A stretch of 5,262 bases of DNA from Sulfurovum sp. (GCA_015493425.1 WGDG01000158.1:1-5262); one strand, 5' to 3'; shown: positions 1-5,262, counted from the first letter of the stretch. Numbers and translations are program-made. Notes: a model not told the origin generated them from the letters alone.

Positions 1-1641
1 ATCAAGAACTTCACACCCGATGACCTTGCCATTCTCGAAGCGCTGGTACCTTTTCTCATCAATGTCATCTACCTTATGTATCCTGAGATGAAACATCAGG
101 AAGAAGAAGTATATGTCAGCCAACGCCTAATAGAAAGCTCTGAAAATATAGTAGAAAAAGTCGAAGAGGTACAGCAGCAGCAACAGCAAAAGGAAGAGAG
201 CGAACAGACCCTCAACTTTCTTGCCAATACCGTCCATGACATTCGCACACCGGCAAATTCTCTGTTTGGTTTTCTGGAGCTTATGGAAGAGCAGGTTCAG
301 GATAAACGACTCCTGCAGTATGTTCACAACGCCAAAGAGAGTGCACAGTTTATCAATGAGTTGACAACCTCCATCCTCGATCGTATTTCAAGCCAGCGTG
401 AACGTATCAAAACAAAAAAGGAAACGGTTAACCCCACCAGATTTCTTGCCGATATTGCAGAAACATTCTCTGCAAATATGTACAATAAACAGATCACCTA
501 CAATATTTTTATCGATCCGGCACTCCCTAAAGAGATACACATAGATACGATCATGCTGAAACGGGTTCTGATGAACCTTTTAAACAATGCCTACAAATTT
601 ACCCCCACAGGCGGGGAAGTTAATCTGCTTGTCCAATATATGCCTGAAAAACAAAAAGTTAAAATTGCTGTTAATGATACCGGCATCGGTATTGCACCGG
701 AAAAACAGACAGAAATTTTCAAGGCATTCACCCAGGCGGAAGCGCATACCAAAGAACAGTACGGCGGTACCGGGCTGGGACTGGCCATCTGCGCGGAATA
801 TGTCAGCGCCCTTGGAGGAAAACTGAAACTCAAAAGCCAGCTTGACAAAGGAAGCAGTTTTTATTTTTCTATTCCGCTTGAAATCAGCAACGCAGACAGT
901 CTATTTACCCCCATTCACAATACACTTTTGGACACAGGCGTTATGCTTTCAAAGAACAATCTTGCAAGTGCACAGAACATTGCCCGATACCTTACATCAT
1001 TCGGAATTTCCAAAACACAGTTCCGGACACTTGGCAAAAGAGATACGATTCCCGACGGAATCACACACTTGATTTGTTATGAAAGTATGGCCACACAGAC
1101 TCTCAAAGAAGAAGCGCTCCAGCGCAATATTCCCCTGCTCATCGTTGAAGAGAATTTTCTTTCTTTGAACCAACAGCAGGAAGATACAATCTCAATCATT
1201 TCACAATACGGCTACTACGCAAAAGAACTGCATGCGCTTCTTGCCGAAAACCAGCCTCTGAAAATACTTGTTGCAGATGACGATAAGATCAACCTCGAAC
1301 TGATCAAGGCTATACTCTCTGACGAGTTCTGTCATATCGATACGGTAACAGATGGAAAAGATGCGCTGAAAATGCTAAAAATGGCACATGAAAACGGCAC
1401 ACCTTATCAGATTGCCTACTTGGACAAACAAATGCCTACCCTATCCGGTTCGGAAGTGATCAGACAGTACAGAGAACTCGAAAAAAAGAACACATCCAAT
1501 CATAGACTTTTTGCAGTTTCCATTTCAGGAGACGGAAGGAAAGATCAGCAGGGTGCAGCGTTGTTTGATATGTTCGTCGGTAAACCGTTCAACAAAAAAG
1601 CGATTCAGGAAACCATCGAACTCGCCAAAAAAATACACTGA
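1..1641 (+). CDS. Hybrid sensor histidine kinase with C-terminal receiver, 5' partial
   Basis: The reading frame is open from the first base, so the true start lies upstream and Met at 76 is internal. The residues before and around it (FTPDDLAILEALVPF..., ending in MYPEM) look like the last helix of a GAF-type sensor domain. Numbering from that Met: a charged, probably coiled-coil linker at about 8-45 with six glutamines at 33-38; HisKA at about 45-110 with phospho-acceptor His54 in VHDIRTP; HATPase_c at about 118-268 with the N box around Asn170/171, DTGIGI at 201-206, an F box IFKAF and GGTGLGL at 230-236; a receiver-like segment at about 286-390 with no acidic pocket or acceptor Asp; and a complete receiver at 396-521 with Asp401-403, acceptor Asp450, Ser482 and Lys503. 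The expected chemistry is ATP-dependent autophosphorylation at His54 and transfer to Asp450. No membrane segment is visible in this part. The gene converges on the EAL gene at 1682. Signal and final target are unknown. Family assignment is secure. Confidence 0.95.
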   Translation: MKNFTPDDLAILEALVPFLINVIYLMYPEMKHQEEEVYVSQRLIESSENIVEKVEEVQQQQQQKEESEQTLNFLANTVHDIRTPANSLFGFLELMEEQVQDKRLLQYVHNAKESAQFINELTTSILDRISSQRERIKTKKETVNPTRFLADIAETFSANMYNKQITYNIFIDPALPKEIHIDTIMLKRVLMNLLNNAYKFTPTGGEVNLLVQYMPEKQKVKIAVNDTGIGIAPEKQTEIFKAFTQAEAHTKEQYGGTGLGLAICAEYVSALGGKLKLKSQLDKGSSFYFSIPLEISNADSLFTPIHNTLLDTGVMLSKNNLASAQNIARYLTSFGISKTQFRTLGKRDTIPDGITHLICYESMATQTLKEEALQRNIPLLIVEENFLSLNQQQEDTISIISQYGYYAKELHALLAENQPLKILVADDDKINLELIKAILSDEFCHIDTVTDGKDALKMLKMAHENGTPYQIAYLDKQMPTLSGSEVIRQYRELEKKNTSNHRLFAVSISGDGRKDQQGAALFDMFVGKPFNKKAIQETIELAKKIH

Positions 1642-1653
1642 AATGTCATTACG

Positions 1654-1682
1654 GTGCAATACTATTGCACTTGCACTTTTTT
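1654..1682 (+). terminator. Intrinsic terminator of the hybrid kinase gene
   Basis: GTGCAAT (1654-1660), loop ACT and ATTGCAC (1664-1670) form a perfect 7-bp stem. A second TTGCAC at 1671-1676 sits directly before six T residues (1677-1682). GTGCAA at 1654-1659 can therefore pair with either copy; the second pairing has an 11-nt loop and puts the stem flush against the T run, as in a textbook intrinsic terminator. It begins 12 bases after the kinase stop codon and reaches the first base of the stop codon of the convergent EAL gene. On the minus strand no T run follows the stem, so it should work mainly for the kinase transcript. Confidence 0.8.
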
Positions 1683-2935
1683 CATAGACGTTTCAAAAGA
1701 TCTTCTGCCCGGAGGGGCTTACAATAAAGATACCCTTGCACAGTAATGCCTTCAAACTGTTGCAAAACTGCATCATCTTCCGGGGTTTCAACCCCCTCGG
1801 CGATGACTTTCAAGTCCAGTGCATCAGCCATATCTATCATTGATTTAAAGAGTAAAAAGTTACGCCTGTTCTGATGAATATTGTGTACAAAGGAGCGGTC
1901 TATTTTCAGGTAGTCTATGGGAAAATGCAGCAAATATGTCAACGAAGTATGGCCGGTTCCGTAGTCATCAACCGCAAGGGAAAAGCCGAGTGCCTTTACC
2001 TCATCGAGACGTGTCGTAAAACTTTCGAGGTGATCAGGAATAGTATCTTCCATAATTTCAAATGTCAGAGGTTTTCCCCGCAACCCGTATGCATCGAGAA
2101 GAAATGTGACATTGTCGAGAAAACTCTCTTCCATCAATACCTGAAAAGAGAGATTCAGGGCAATGGAAAAATCAGGAAAACCCTTTTCATCAAGCTTTTG
2201 ATACATTTTGGAAACTTCGATAAGGGTTTTATTCATCAAAGGTGTGATCATCCCGCTTTTCTCTGCAAGCGGGATAAAAATATCAGGAGGAACATTCCCC
2301 AAAACAGGATGTTCCCAGCGTGCCAGCATTTCTGCCCCGGTAAATGCTTTTTGCGCATAGTTATACTGTCCCTGATAGACAAAATAGATTTCACCGTTTT
2401 CAATAGCACGGGGAATATCTCTAAGCAGTTTCAATTCATGCTCAAAAGAAAAACCTCTGTTTTCCTGACAAAGGACAATACGGTTTGTCCCCTCCCGCTT
2501 TGCTTTTTTCATGGCATGCTCAGCCTGACGGACAAGTGTCGCTGCGGAATAGAAGCCGTAAAACGAAGAGGCAATACCGATTGCCGCAGTCATGTAAAGA
2601 AGATTTCCTTCAAAGTTCATCGGCTCACGAAGCTGATTGATGATCTTCTCTGCAAGAAGTTTCAGTTCACCCGGCTTGGAAGGATTTTTTTTCGCAATGA
2701 CAAAACTGTAGGTACCAATGCGGACAAAGAGTTCATCATCAAGCAAGGAAGAGATGTTTTCACAGAAGTAGAGCAGTATACGCTTATCTGTATCATATCC
2801 GAATGCATCATTGAAACGTGCCGGTTCATCTATTTCTATATACAGTACTTCAGCAGGAACGCTCTCTTCAAGATACTCAATAAGCACATCATAGGTTGCC
2901 AGCCCTGTCAGGGCATCTACTTCAACCGTTTTCAT
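1682..2935 (-). CDS. Degenerate GGDEF / intact EAL protein, predicted cyclic-di-GMP phosphodiesterase
   Basis: From ATG at 2935 the protein is 417 residues and has no N-terminal sensor domain or membrane segment, so it should be cytosolic. The GGDEF domain (about 1-160) keeps a DALTGL start and a FNDAFGYD segment, but the signature loop reads GTYSF at 74-78, so cyclase activity is unlikely; GTP binding as an activator is possible. The EAL domain (about 170-417) keeps the residues expected for catalysis: Glu202 in EMLAR (in place of EALLR), Asn261 in LNLS, Glu293 in FEIME, Asp323-Asp324 in DDYGTG, Lys344 in LKID, Glu380 in AEGVET and Gln400 in QGYL. The predicted reaction is hydrolysis of cyclic-di-GMP to pGpG. 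An in-frame GTG at 2950 would add five residues, but it overlaps the purine-rich ribosome-binding site, so ATG is preferred. It is second in an operon, 21 bases after the receiver gene, which suggests that the receiver controls it. Confidence 0.93.
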   Translation of the reverse strand: MKTVEVDALTGLATYDVLIEYLEESVPAEVLYIEIDEPARFNDAFGYDTDKRILLYFCENISSLLDDELFVRIGTYSFVIAKKNPSKPGELKLLAEKIINQLREPMNFEGNLLYMTAAIGIASSFYGFYSAATLVRQAEHAMKKAKREGTNRIVLCQENRGFSFEHELKLLRDIPRAIENGEIYFVYQGQYNYAQKAFTGAEMLARWEHPVLGNVPPDIFIPLAEKSGMITPLMNKTLIEVSKMYQKLDEKGFPDFSIALNLSFQVLMEESFLDNVTFLLDAYGLRGKPLTFEIMEDTIPDHLESFTTRLDEVKALGFSLAVDDYGTGHTSLTYLLHFPIDYLKIDRSFVHNIHQNRRNFLLFKSMIDMADALDLKVIAEGVETPEDDAVLQQFEGITVQGYLYCKPLRAEDLLKRL

Positions 2936-2941
2936 TGCCGA

Positions 2942-2948
2942 CTCCCCC
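2942..2948 (-). promoter_or_regulatory. Ribosome-binding site of the EAL gene
   Basis: On the minus strand GGGGGAG lies six bases before ATG at 2935. An alternative in-frame GTG start at 2950 falls on the edge of this motif and has no comparable site upstream. The motif lies in the 21-base gap after the receiver stop codon (2957-2959), consistent with independent initiation on a shared transcript. Confidence 0.65.
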
Positions 2949-2956
2949 ACTTAGAC

Positions 2957-3334
2957 TCATCCGATTTGCAGTAAACGCAGGAAATTCTGTTTAAATGGGC
3001 CTATCATAATCGGTTTTTTCATGAAAAGGTCAAAATAACTGCGTTCATTTTCATACTCATTCGGGTAAATGGTCAAAGCTGCAAGCCTTGTTTTGGGATC
3101 TTTTTGACGGGCATACTTGGCAATCTCAACACCTGAACCGTCAGGAAGGTTCATATCGATAATCATCGCATCATACACATCATTGCTGTCAATCATTTTC
3201 AGGGCTTCTTCTACCGTATGTGCCTCATCCACCTTCATAGGAATACCGGTCTCTTTGATGATATTTTCAATCAATTTCGTTTCAAATTCAATATTGAACC
3301 CTACATCGTCTACAATCAGTATTGTTTTGGCCAT
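2957..3334 (-). CDS. Stand-alone (single-domain) response regulator receiver
   Basis: A 125-residue protein consisting of one CheY-like receiver domain with no output domain. Numbering from Met at 3334: acidic pocket Asp9-Asp10 in ILIVDD, acceptor Asp60 in MIIDMNLPDGSG, Thr88 in ALTIY and Lys107 in KKP, so the phosphorylation and switch residues are all present. The start at 3334 follows an AGGAGG site; the frame stays open upstream to an ATG at 3391, but that ATG overlaps the proposed -35 box and precedes the -10 box, and the extra residues do not resemble a receiver. The protein presumably takes phosphoryl groups from a kinase such as the neighbouring hybrid kinase and acts by protein contact. 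The most economical partner is the EAL protein encoded 21 bases downstream in the same operon; that partnership is inferred. A CheY- or Spo0F-like role in motility or a relay is the alternative. Confidence 0.92.
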   Translation of the reverse strand: MAKTILIVDDVGFNIEFETKLIENIIKETGIPMKVDEAHTVEEALKMIDSNDVYDAMIIDMNLPDGSGVEIAKYARQKDPKTRLAALTIYPNEYENERSYFDLFMKKPIMIGPFKQNFLRLLQIG

Positions 3335-3345
3335 GGTACTGTGAC

Positions 3346-3351
3346 CCTCCT
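3346..3351 (-). promoter_or_regulatory. Ribosome-binding site of the receiver gene
   Basis: On the minus strand a perfect AGGAGG lies 11 bases before ATG at 3334. The spacing is a little long, but no other in-frame start is closer. This site decides in favour of the short 125-residue protein. Confidence 0.7.
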
Positions 3352-3362
3352 GTTTTACTTTA

Positions 3363-3391
3363 ATTATATCCGAAGATTTTACACAATACAA
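3363..3391 (-). promoter_or_regulatory. Probable sigma-70-type promoter of the receiver-EAL operon
   Basis: On the minus strand TATAAT (3363-3368) is a perfect -10 box. A weak -35 candidate, TTGTAT (3386-3391), lies 17 bases upstream. Transcription would start near 3356, giving a leader of about 20 bases that contains the AGGAGG site. The perfect dyad at 3403-3420 sits just upstream of the -35 box, a position more typical of an activator site than of a repressor site. The -10 box is convincing; the -35 box is tentative. Confidence 0.6.
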
Positions 3392-3402
3392 TGAAAAATG
3401 TC

Positions 3403-3420
3403 TGTAAGAAAATTCTTACA
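3403..3420. promoter_or_regulatory. Perfect 18-bp inverted repeat, candidate operator
   Basis: TGTAAGAA, spacer AA, TTCTTACA: eight-base arms with perfect symmetry in the divergent intergenic region. It lies roughly 47-64 bases upstream of the inferred start of the receiver operon and about 70 bases before the TACAAT box facing the histone-fold gene. No T run follows on either strand, so it is not a terminator. It is a likely binding site for a dimeric regulator that I cannot identify. Confidence 0.55.
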
Positions 3421-3448
3421 AACACGTTTTACACTGTGGTACATCTAA

Positions 3449-3466
3449 ATGCAACCCTGGTAGCAT
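3449..3466. promoter_or_regulatory. Imperfect 18-bp inverted repeat, second candidate operator
   Basis: ATGCAACC, spacer CT, GGTAGCAT: eight-base arms with a single mismatched pair (A3453 with A3462). It has the same 8-2-8 geometry as the dyad at 3403-3420, and the centres are 46 bp apart, but the arm sequence differs, so a different regulator may bind. It lies just upstream of the probable promoter of the histone-fold gene and touches one of its two TACAAT candidates. Confidence 0.4.
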
Positions 3467-3493
3467 ACAATTATTCTCCATCTTTTGTACAAT
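3466..3493 (+). promoter_or_regulatory. Probable promoter region of the histone-fold gene
   Basis: Two TACAAT hexamers face the gene, at 3466-3471 and 3488-3493, each one base from the TATAAT consensus. Neither has a clear -35 box at 16-18 bases, which is common in Campylobacterota promoters. The downstream one would give a leader of about 35-40 bases before ATG 3535 and is preferred; it also overlaps the short palindrome TTGTACAA (3485-3492). Which hexamer is used cannot be decided from sequence. Confidence 0.4.
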
Positions 3494-3522
3494 ACAGCTT
3501 AAGTTAACACATTACATTACAA

Positions 3523-3528
3523 AAGGAG
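3523..3528 (+). promoter_or_regulatory. Ribosome-binding site of the histone-fold gene
   Basis: AAGGAG, six bases before ATG 3535, is close to ideal in both sequence and spacing and fixes this start. It suggests efficient translation, fitting an abundant protein. Confidence 0.75.
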
Positions 3529-3534
3529 TACAAC

Positions 3535-3984
3535 ATGGCTGTTGTAGGATTTACAAAACTGGAAGCGCTTTTTAGGAAAGCAGCATCACTGGACATTAAA
3601 AAGGGACATGCAAAAGATATTACGGATATTGTCGAGAAAAAACTTGTCGATCTTCTGATCGCAGCAGAGCGTAATGCAAATATGAATGGCAGAGACGTCA
3701 TTATGGAGTCCGATATGCCTATTACCAAAGGGCTGCAGGAAACCATCATTGCATTTAAAAAACTTGAAGAGGAGATTGATGTCAAAGATGTACTCGACTT
3801 CCTGACAACTGTACCGCCGCTAAAGTATCCGCTTGCAGCAGATTTGGAAGCCAAACTGCCCGAAATTACCGGTGCACTGTTAGTCGTAATGGCAAAAATC
3901 ATGGAAAAAGTAGACAGCAATGACCGTGCAATCGATCACGCTACTATTTCCAAAACCAAAGCGATCATGGATCTTACCCTCTAA
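3535..3984 (+). CDS. DUF1931-type bacterial histone-fold doublet protein
   Basis: A 149-residue protein with no signal peptide or membrane segment. It resembles the DUF1931 family, whose known structure is an Aquifex aeolicus protein with two histone folds in one chain. First fold: helix 1 at about 7-17, long helix 2 at about 25-50, loop GRDVI at 52-56 (similar to the Arg-bearing loop 2 of archaeal histones) and helix 3 at about 62-78. Second fold: short helix at about 82-92, a proline-bearing loop (VPPLKYP), long helix at about 102-126 and a final loop and helix (DRAIDHATISK) at about 130-147. One chain would thus form what is a dimer in archaeal histones. By my count it has 21 Lys/Arg and 25 Asp/Glu, about -4, unlike a classic DNA-packing histone. 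It may bind DNA in a different mode, bind another partner, or be structural; the function is not established. It is divergent from the receiver operon, has a strong ribosome-binding site, and is followed by a hairpin, so it is probably monocistronic. Confidence 0.88.
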   Translation: MAVVGFTKLEALFRKAASLDIKKGHAKDITDIVEKKLVDLLIAAERNANMNGRDVIMESDMPITKGLQETIIAFKKLEEEIDVKDVLDFLTTVPPLKYPLAADLEAKLPEITGALLVVMAKIMEKVDSNDRAIDHATISKTKAIMDLTL

Positions 3985-3997
3985 AACCTCTAAAACC
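3980..3997 (+). repeat. 9-bp tandem duplication over the stop codon of the histone-fold gene
   Basis: TCTAAAACC occurs twice back to back (3980-3988 and 3989-3997). The first copy holds the TAA stop codon. It is probably a small slippage or duplication event; no function is implied. Confidence 0.6.
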
Positions 3998-4002
3998 ATC
4001 AG

Positions 4003-4032
4003 GGCGGCGCACTGCCGCCATACTTTACTTTT
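4003..4032 (+). terminator. Probable terminator after the histone-fold gene
   Basis: GGCGGC (4003-4008), loop GCACT and GCCGCC (4014-4019) form a perfect 6-bp all-GC stem, 18 bases after the stop codon. The tail is T-rich (ATACTTTACTTTT) but not an unbroken T run, so termination may be partial. The next gene has its own TATAAT box, consistent with a transcript boundary here. Confidence 0.6.
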
Positions 4033-4070
4033 CCACATTTCCCATTTACTTTCAATACATACAGTGACGC

Positions 4071-4076
4071 TATAAT
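4071..4076 (+). promoter_or_regulatory. -10 box of the htpX promoter
   Basis: A perfect TATAAT lies 22 bases before the htpX start codon, with no convincing -35 hexamer 16-18 bases upstream. The inferred transcription start near 4083 leaves a leader of only about 16 bases, just enough for the AAGGA ribosome-binding site at 4087-4091. I see no obvious heat-shock operator (CIRCE-type inverted repeat) next to it. Confidence 0.55.
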
Positions 4077-4098
4077 TATGTAAAAAAAGGATACATCT

Positions 4099-4935
4099 AT
4101 GGAACAGTTAAAAACCTATGCACTGATGATCGGTCTGACACTGCTCTTCATCTGGTTTGGCGGCATGATGGCAGGGCAGAGCGGTATGTTCATCGCCTTT
4201 CTCATCGCTGCGGGGATGAACTTTTACGCCTACTACTACAGCGACCAGGCGGTACTGAGCCACTACAACGCCATCCCGGTTGACAGAGCGCACGCCAGCG
4301 GTCTTTACGAAATTGTAGAGCGCCTCACACAGCGTGCGGGGCTTCCGATGCCAAAGCTTTACATCATTCCCGAGCAGCAGCCCAATGCTTTCGCGACCGG
4401 ACGCGACTATAAACACGCTGCCGTTGCGGTTACCGAAGGACTGCTTCAATTGCTTGATGAACATGAAATAGAGGGGGTTATCGCTCATGAACTCAGCCAC
4501 ATCAAGCACTACGATATGCTTATTGGTACGGTAACGGCCACGATTGCCGGAGCCATTGCAATGCTTGCACAGTTTGGAATGTTCTTTGGCGGCGGTGACC
4601 GAGACCGCCCCAATCCCATTGTGATGATCGCGTTAATGATCGTAATGCCCATTGTCGCCACACTCATCCAGATGACTGTCAGCCGAAGCCGGGAATTCAA
4701 AGCCGACGAGGGGGCGGCACGCATGACTGGACACCCCGAATGGCTGCAGTCCGCACTGGCGAAGCTGGACAACTACGCACGCCAGATGACAATGCCCGAA
4801 GCTGACCCGGAAACAGCACATATGTTCATCATCAACCCGCTGACAGGCAAAGACTTCTCTATGCGTGAACTCTTCAGCACACATCCCAGCACCGAAGCAC
4901 GTATTGCCCGTCTCGAAGAACTCAAACACGCATAA
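4099..4935 (+). CDS. htpX: M48 family zinc metalloprotease HtpX
   Basis: A 278-residue integral inner-membrane protease of the HtpX family, which cleaves misfolded or damaged membrane proteins and in E. coli works alongside FtsH. Two N-terminal hydrophobic segments (about 7-25 and 29-46) are followed by a cytosolic stretch with NAFATG at 96-101, the zinc motif HELSH at 130-134 (His130 and His134 as ligands, Glu131 catalytic), two more hydrophobic segments (about 140-163 and 173-194), and SREFKAD, whose Glu199 is the expected third zinc ligand. The C-terminal STHPSTEARIARL motif (260-272) is typical of the family. Length and domain order match a complete HtpX. The start is supported by AAGGA seven bases upstream. 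It stops 15 bases before the end of the convergent oxidoreductase gene. All catalytic residues are present, so activity is expected; substrates in this organism are unknown. Confidence 0.95.
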   Translation: MEQLKTYALMIGLTLLFIWFGGMMAGQSGMFIAFLIAAGMNFYAYYYSDQAVLSHYNAIPVDRAHASGLYEIVERLTQRAGLPMPKLYIIPEQQPNAFATGRDYKHAAVAVTEGLLQLLDEHEIEGVIAHELSHIKHYDMLIGTVTATIAGAIAMLAQFGMFFGGGDRDRPNPIVMIALMIVMPIVATLIQMTVSRSREFKADEGAARMTGHPEWLQSALAKLDNYARQMTMPEADPETAHMFIINPLTGKDFSMRELFSTHPSTEARIARLEELKHA

Positions 4936-4950
4936 AGAGAAAGAGATAGG

Positions 4951-5262
4951 CTACACCTGACGCTGCCCAATCATCCGGTCGTGCCTGGTATGATCGAAAG
5001 CAAGTCCCAGATATTCGCAGAGTGCCAAGGCATCACTGTATGCAATGGCCAAAGAGCTTGTCGCACCCGGACTGGGTGTCATATTGAAGATAACGCCCTG
5101 ATCGGCGATCTTCGCCTCACCAAGCAGCAGTTCATGTTTCTCCTTATCGATAATCTGAGGCCGCATACCGCCATACCCCTCGGCAAATGTAATATCGCCT
5201 ACCTTGAGTGAGGGAATGATCTTCTGTACATCATGAATAAAGATCTCCTTCCCCATCATCGG
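4951..5262 (-). CDS. mqo: Probable malate:quinone oxidoreductase, C-terminal part
   Basis: The frame is open to the right edge of the window, so only the last 103 residues are seen and the start is outside; the two Met codons near the edge are internal. The visible part contains FAEGYGGMRPQIID, a short LLLGEAKI segment, and GVIFNMTPSPGATSS followed by a helix ending in EYLGL. The G-G-x-R-P-Q segment and the FNMTPSPGATS segment resemble the C-terminal FAD-binding region of the malate:quinone oxidoreductase type found in Campylobacterota. That membrane-associated flavoenzyme oxidises malate to oxaloacetate and passes electrons to the quinone pool, linking the citric acid cycle to respiration. 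A related FAD-dependent oxidoreductase of the same fold, such as a 2-hydroxyglutarate oxidase, is the main alternative, because the N-terminal nucleotide-binding region is not visible. It is convergent with htpX. Confidence 0.72.
   Translation of the reverse strand, partial: PMMGKEIFIHDVQKIIPSLKVGDITFAEGYGGMRPQIIDKEKHELLLGEAKIADQGVIFNMTPSPGATSSLAIAYSDALALCEYLGLAFDHTRHDRMIGQRQV

Noticed and set aside
172..189. CAG/CAA run encoding six glutamines, considered as a microsatellite repeat
   Set aside because: Only six codons, mixed CAG and CAA, within a charged linker of the kinase; an ordinary low-complexity linker with no sign of a separate function.
1874..2974. Long open frame (366 codons) on the plus strand opposite the EAL gene
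   Set aside because: It is antisense to a gene with clear GGDEF/EAL motifs, has no recognisable domain or ribosome-binding site, and has an odd composition rich in Cys, Lys, Arg and Phe.
3335..3391. Longer start of the receiver gene at ATG 3391
   Set aside because: The extra 19 residues do not fit the receiver fold, and that start lies upstream of the TATAAT box; AGGAGG supports ATG at 3334.
3437..3453. Sigma-54-like element (TGGTAC ... TGC) upstream of the histone-fold gene
   Set aside because: The GG-to-GC spacing is 11 bases instead of the required 10, and the second half is weak.
3504..3920. Minus-strand open frame opposite the histone-fold gene
   Set aside because: A Ser-rich shadow of a real gene with a strong ribosome-binding site on the other strand; no motif of its own.
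4951..5259. A complete small gene of 102 codons starting at the Met near the right edge
   Set aside because: The frame continues to the window edge and the sequence matches the C-terminal part of a much larger flavoenzyme, so this is a cut gene rather than a small one.

Overview
The window looks like chromosomal DNA of a free-living, sulfur-cycling Campylobacterota bacterium, probably Sulfurovum- or Sulfurimonas-like. This is inferred from protein style (a GAF-tail hybrid kinase, an HtpX-type protease, a probable malate:quinone oxidoreductase), from TATAAT-type -10 boxes with poor -35 boxes, and from moderate GC; no search was possible. I see no insertion sequence, phage gene, CRISPR array, tRNA or rRNA.

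Layout, left to right: (1) 1-1641, plus strand: the 3' part of a hybrid sensor histidine kinase (end of a probable GAF domain, glutamine-rich linker, HisKA, HATPase_c, degenerate receiver-like segment, complete C-terminal receiver), ending in a hairpin terminator. (2) 1682-3334, minus strand: a two-gene operon transcribed towards the kinase. Its first gene is a stand-alone receiver protein. The second is a degenerate-GGDEF/intact-EAL protein, predicted to be a cyclic-di-GMP phosphodiesterase. (3) 3335-3534: a 200-bp divergent control region with two 18-bp dyads of the same 8-2-8 geometry, a TATAAT promoter for the receiver operon and candidate TACAAT boxes for the rightward gene. (4) 3535-3984, plus strand: a 149-residue DUF1931-type protein that reads as two histone folds in one chain, followed by a GC-rich hairpin. 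(5) 4099-4935, plus strand: an M48 zinc metalloprotease of the HtpX family with its own TATAAT box. (6) 4951-5262, minus strand: the C-terminal part of a probable malate:quinone oxidoreductase, running off the right edge.

How the genes may work together: the kinase, the stand-alone receiver and the EAL protein have the parts of a phosphorelay that could set cyclic-di-GMP breakdown. The kinase is convergent with the operon rather than in it, so this link is inference. The histone-fold gene is divergent from the receiver operon and shares its dyad-bearing control region, which raises the possibility of co-regulation of a chromatin-like protein and a signalling operon. HtpX (membrane protein quality control) and the oxidoreductase (respiratory malate oxidation) look like ordinary housekeeping neighbours.
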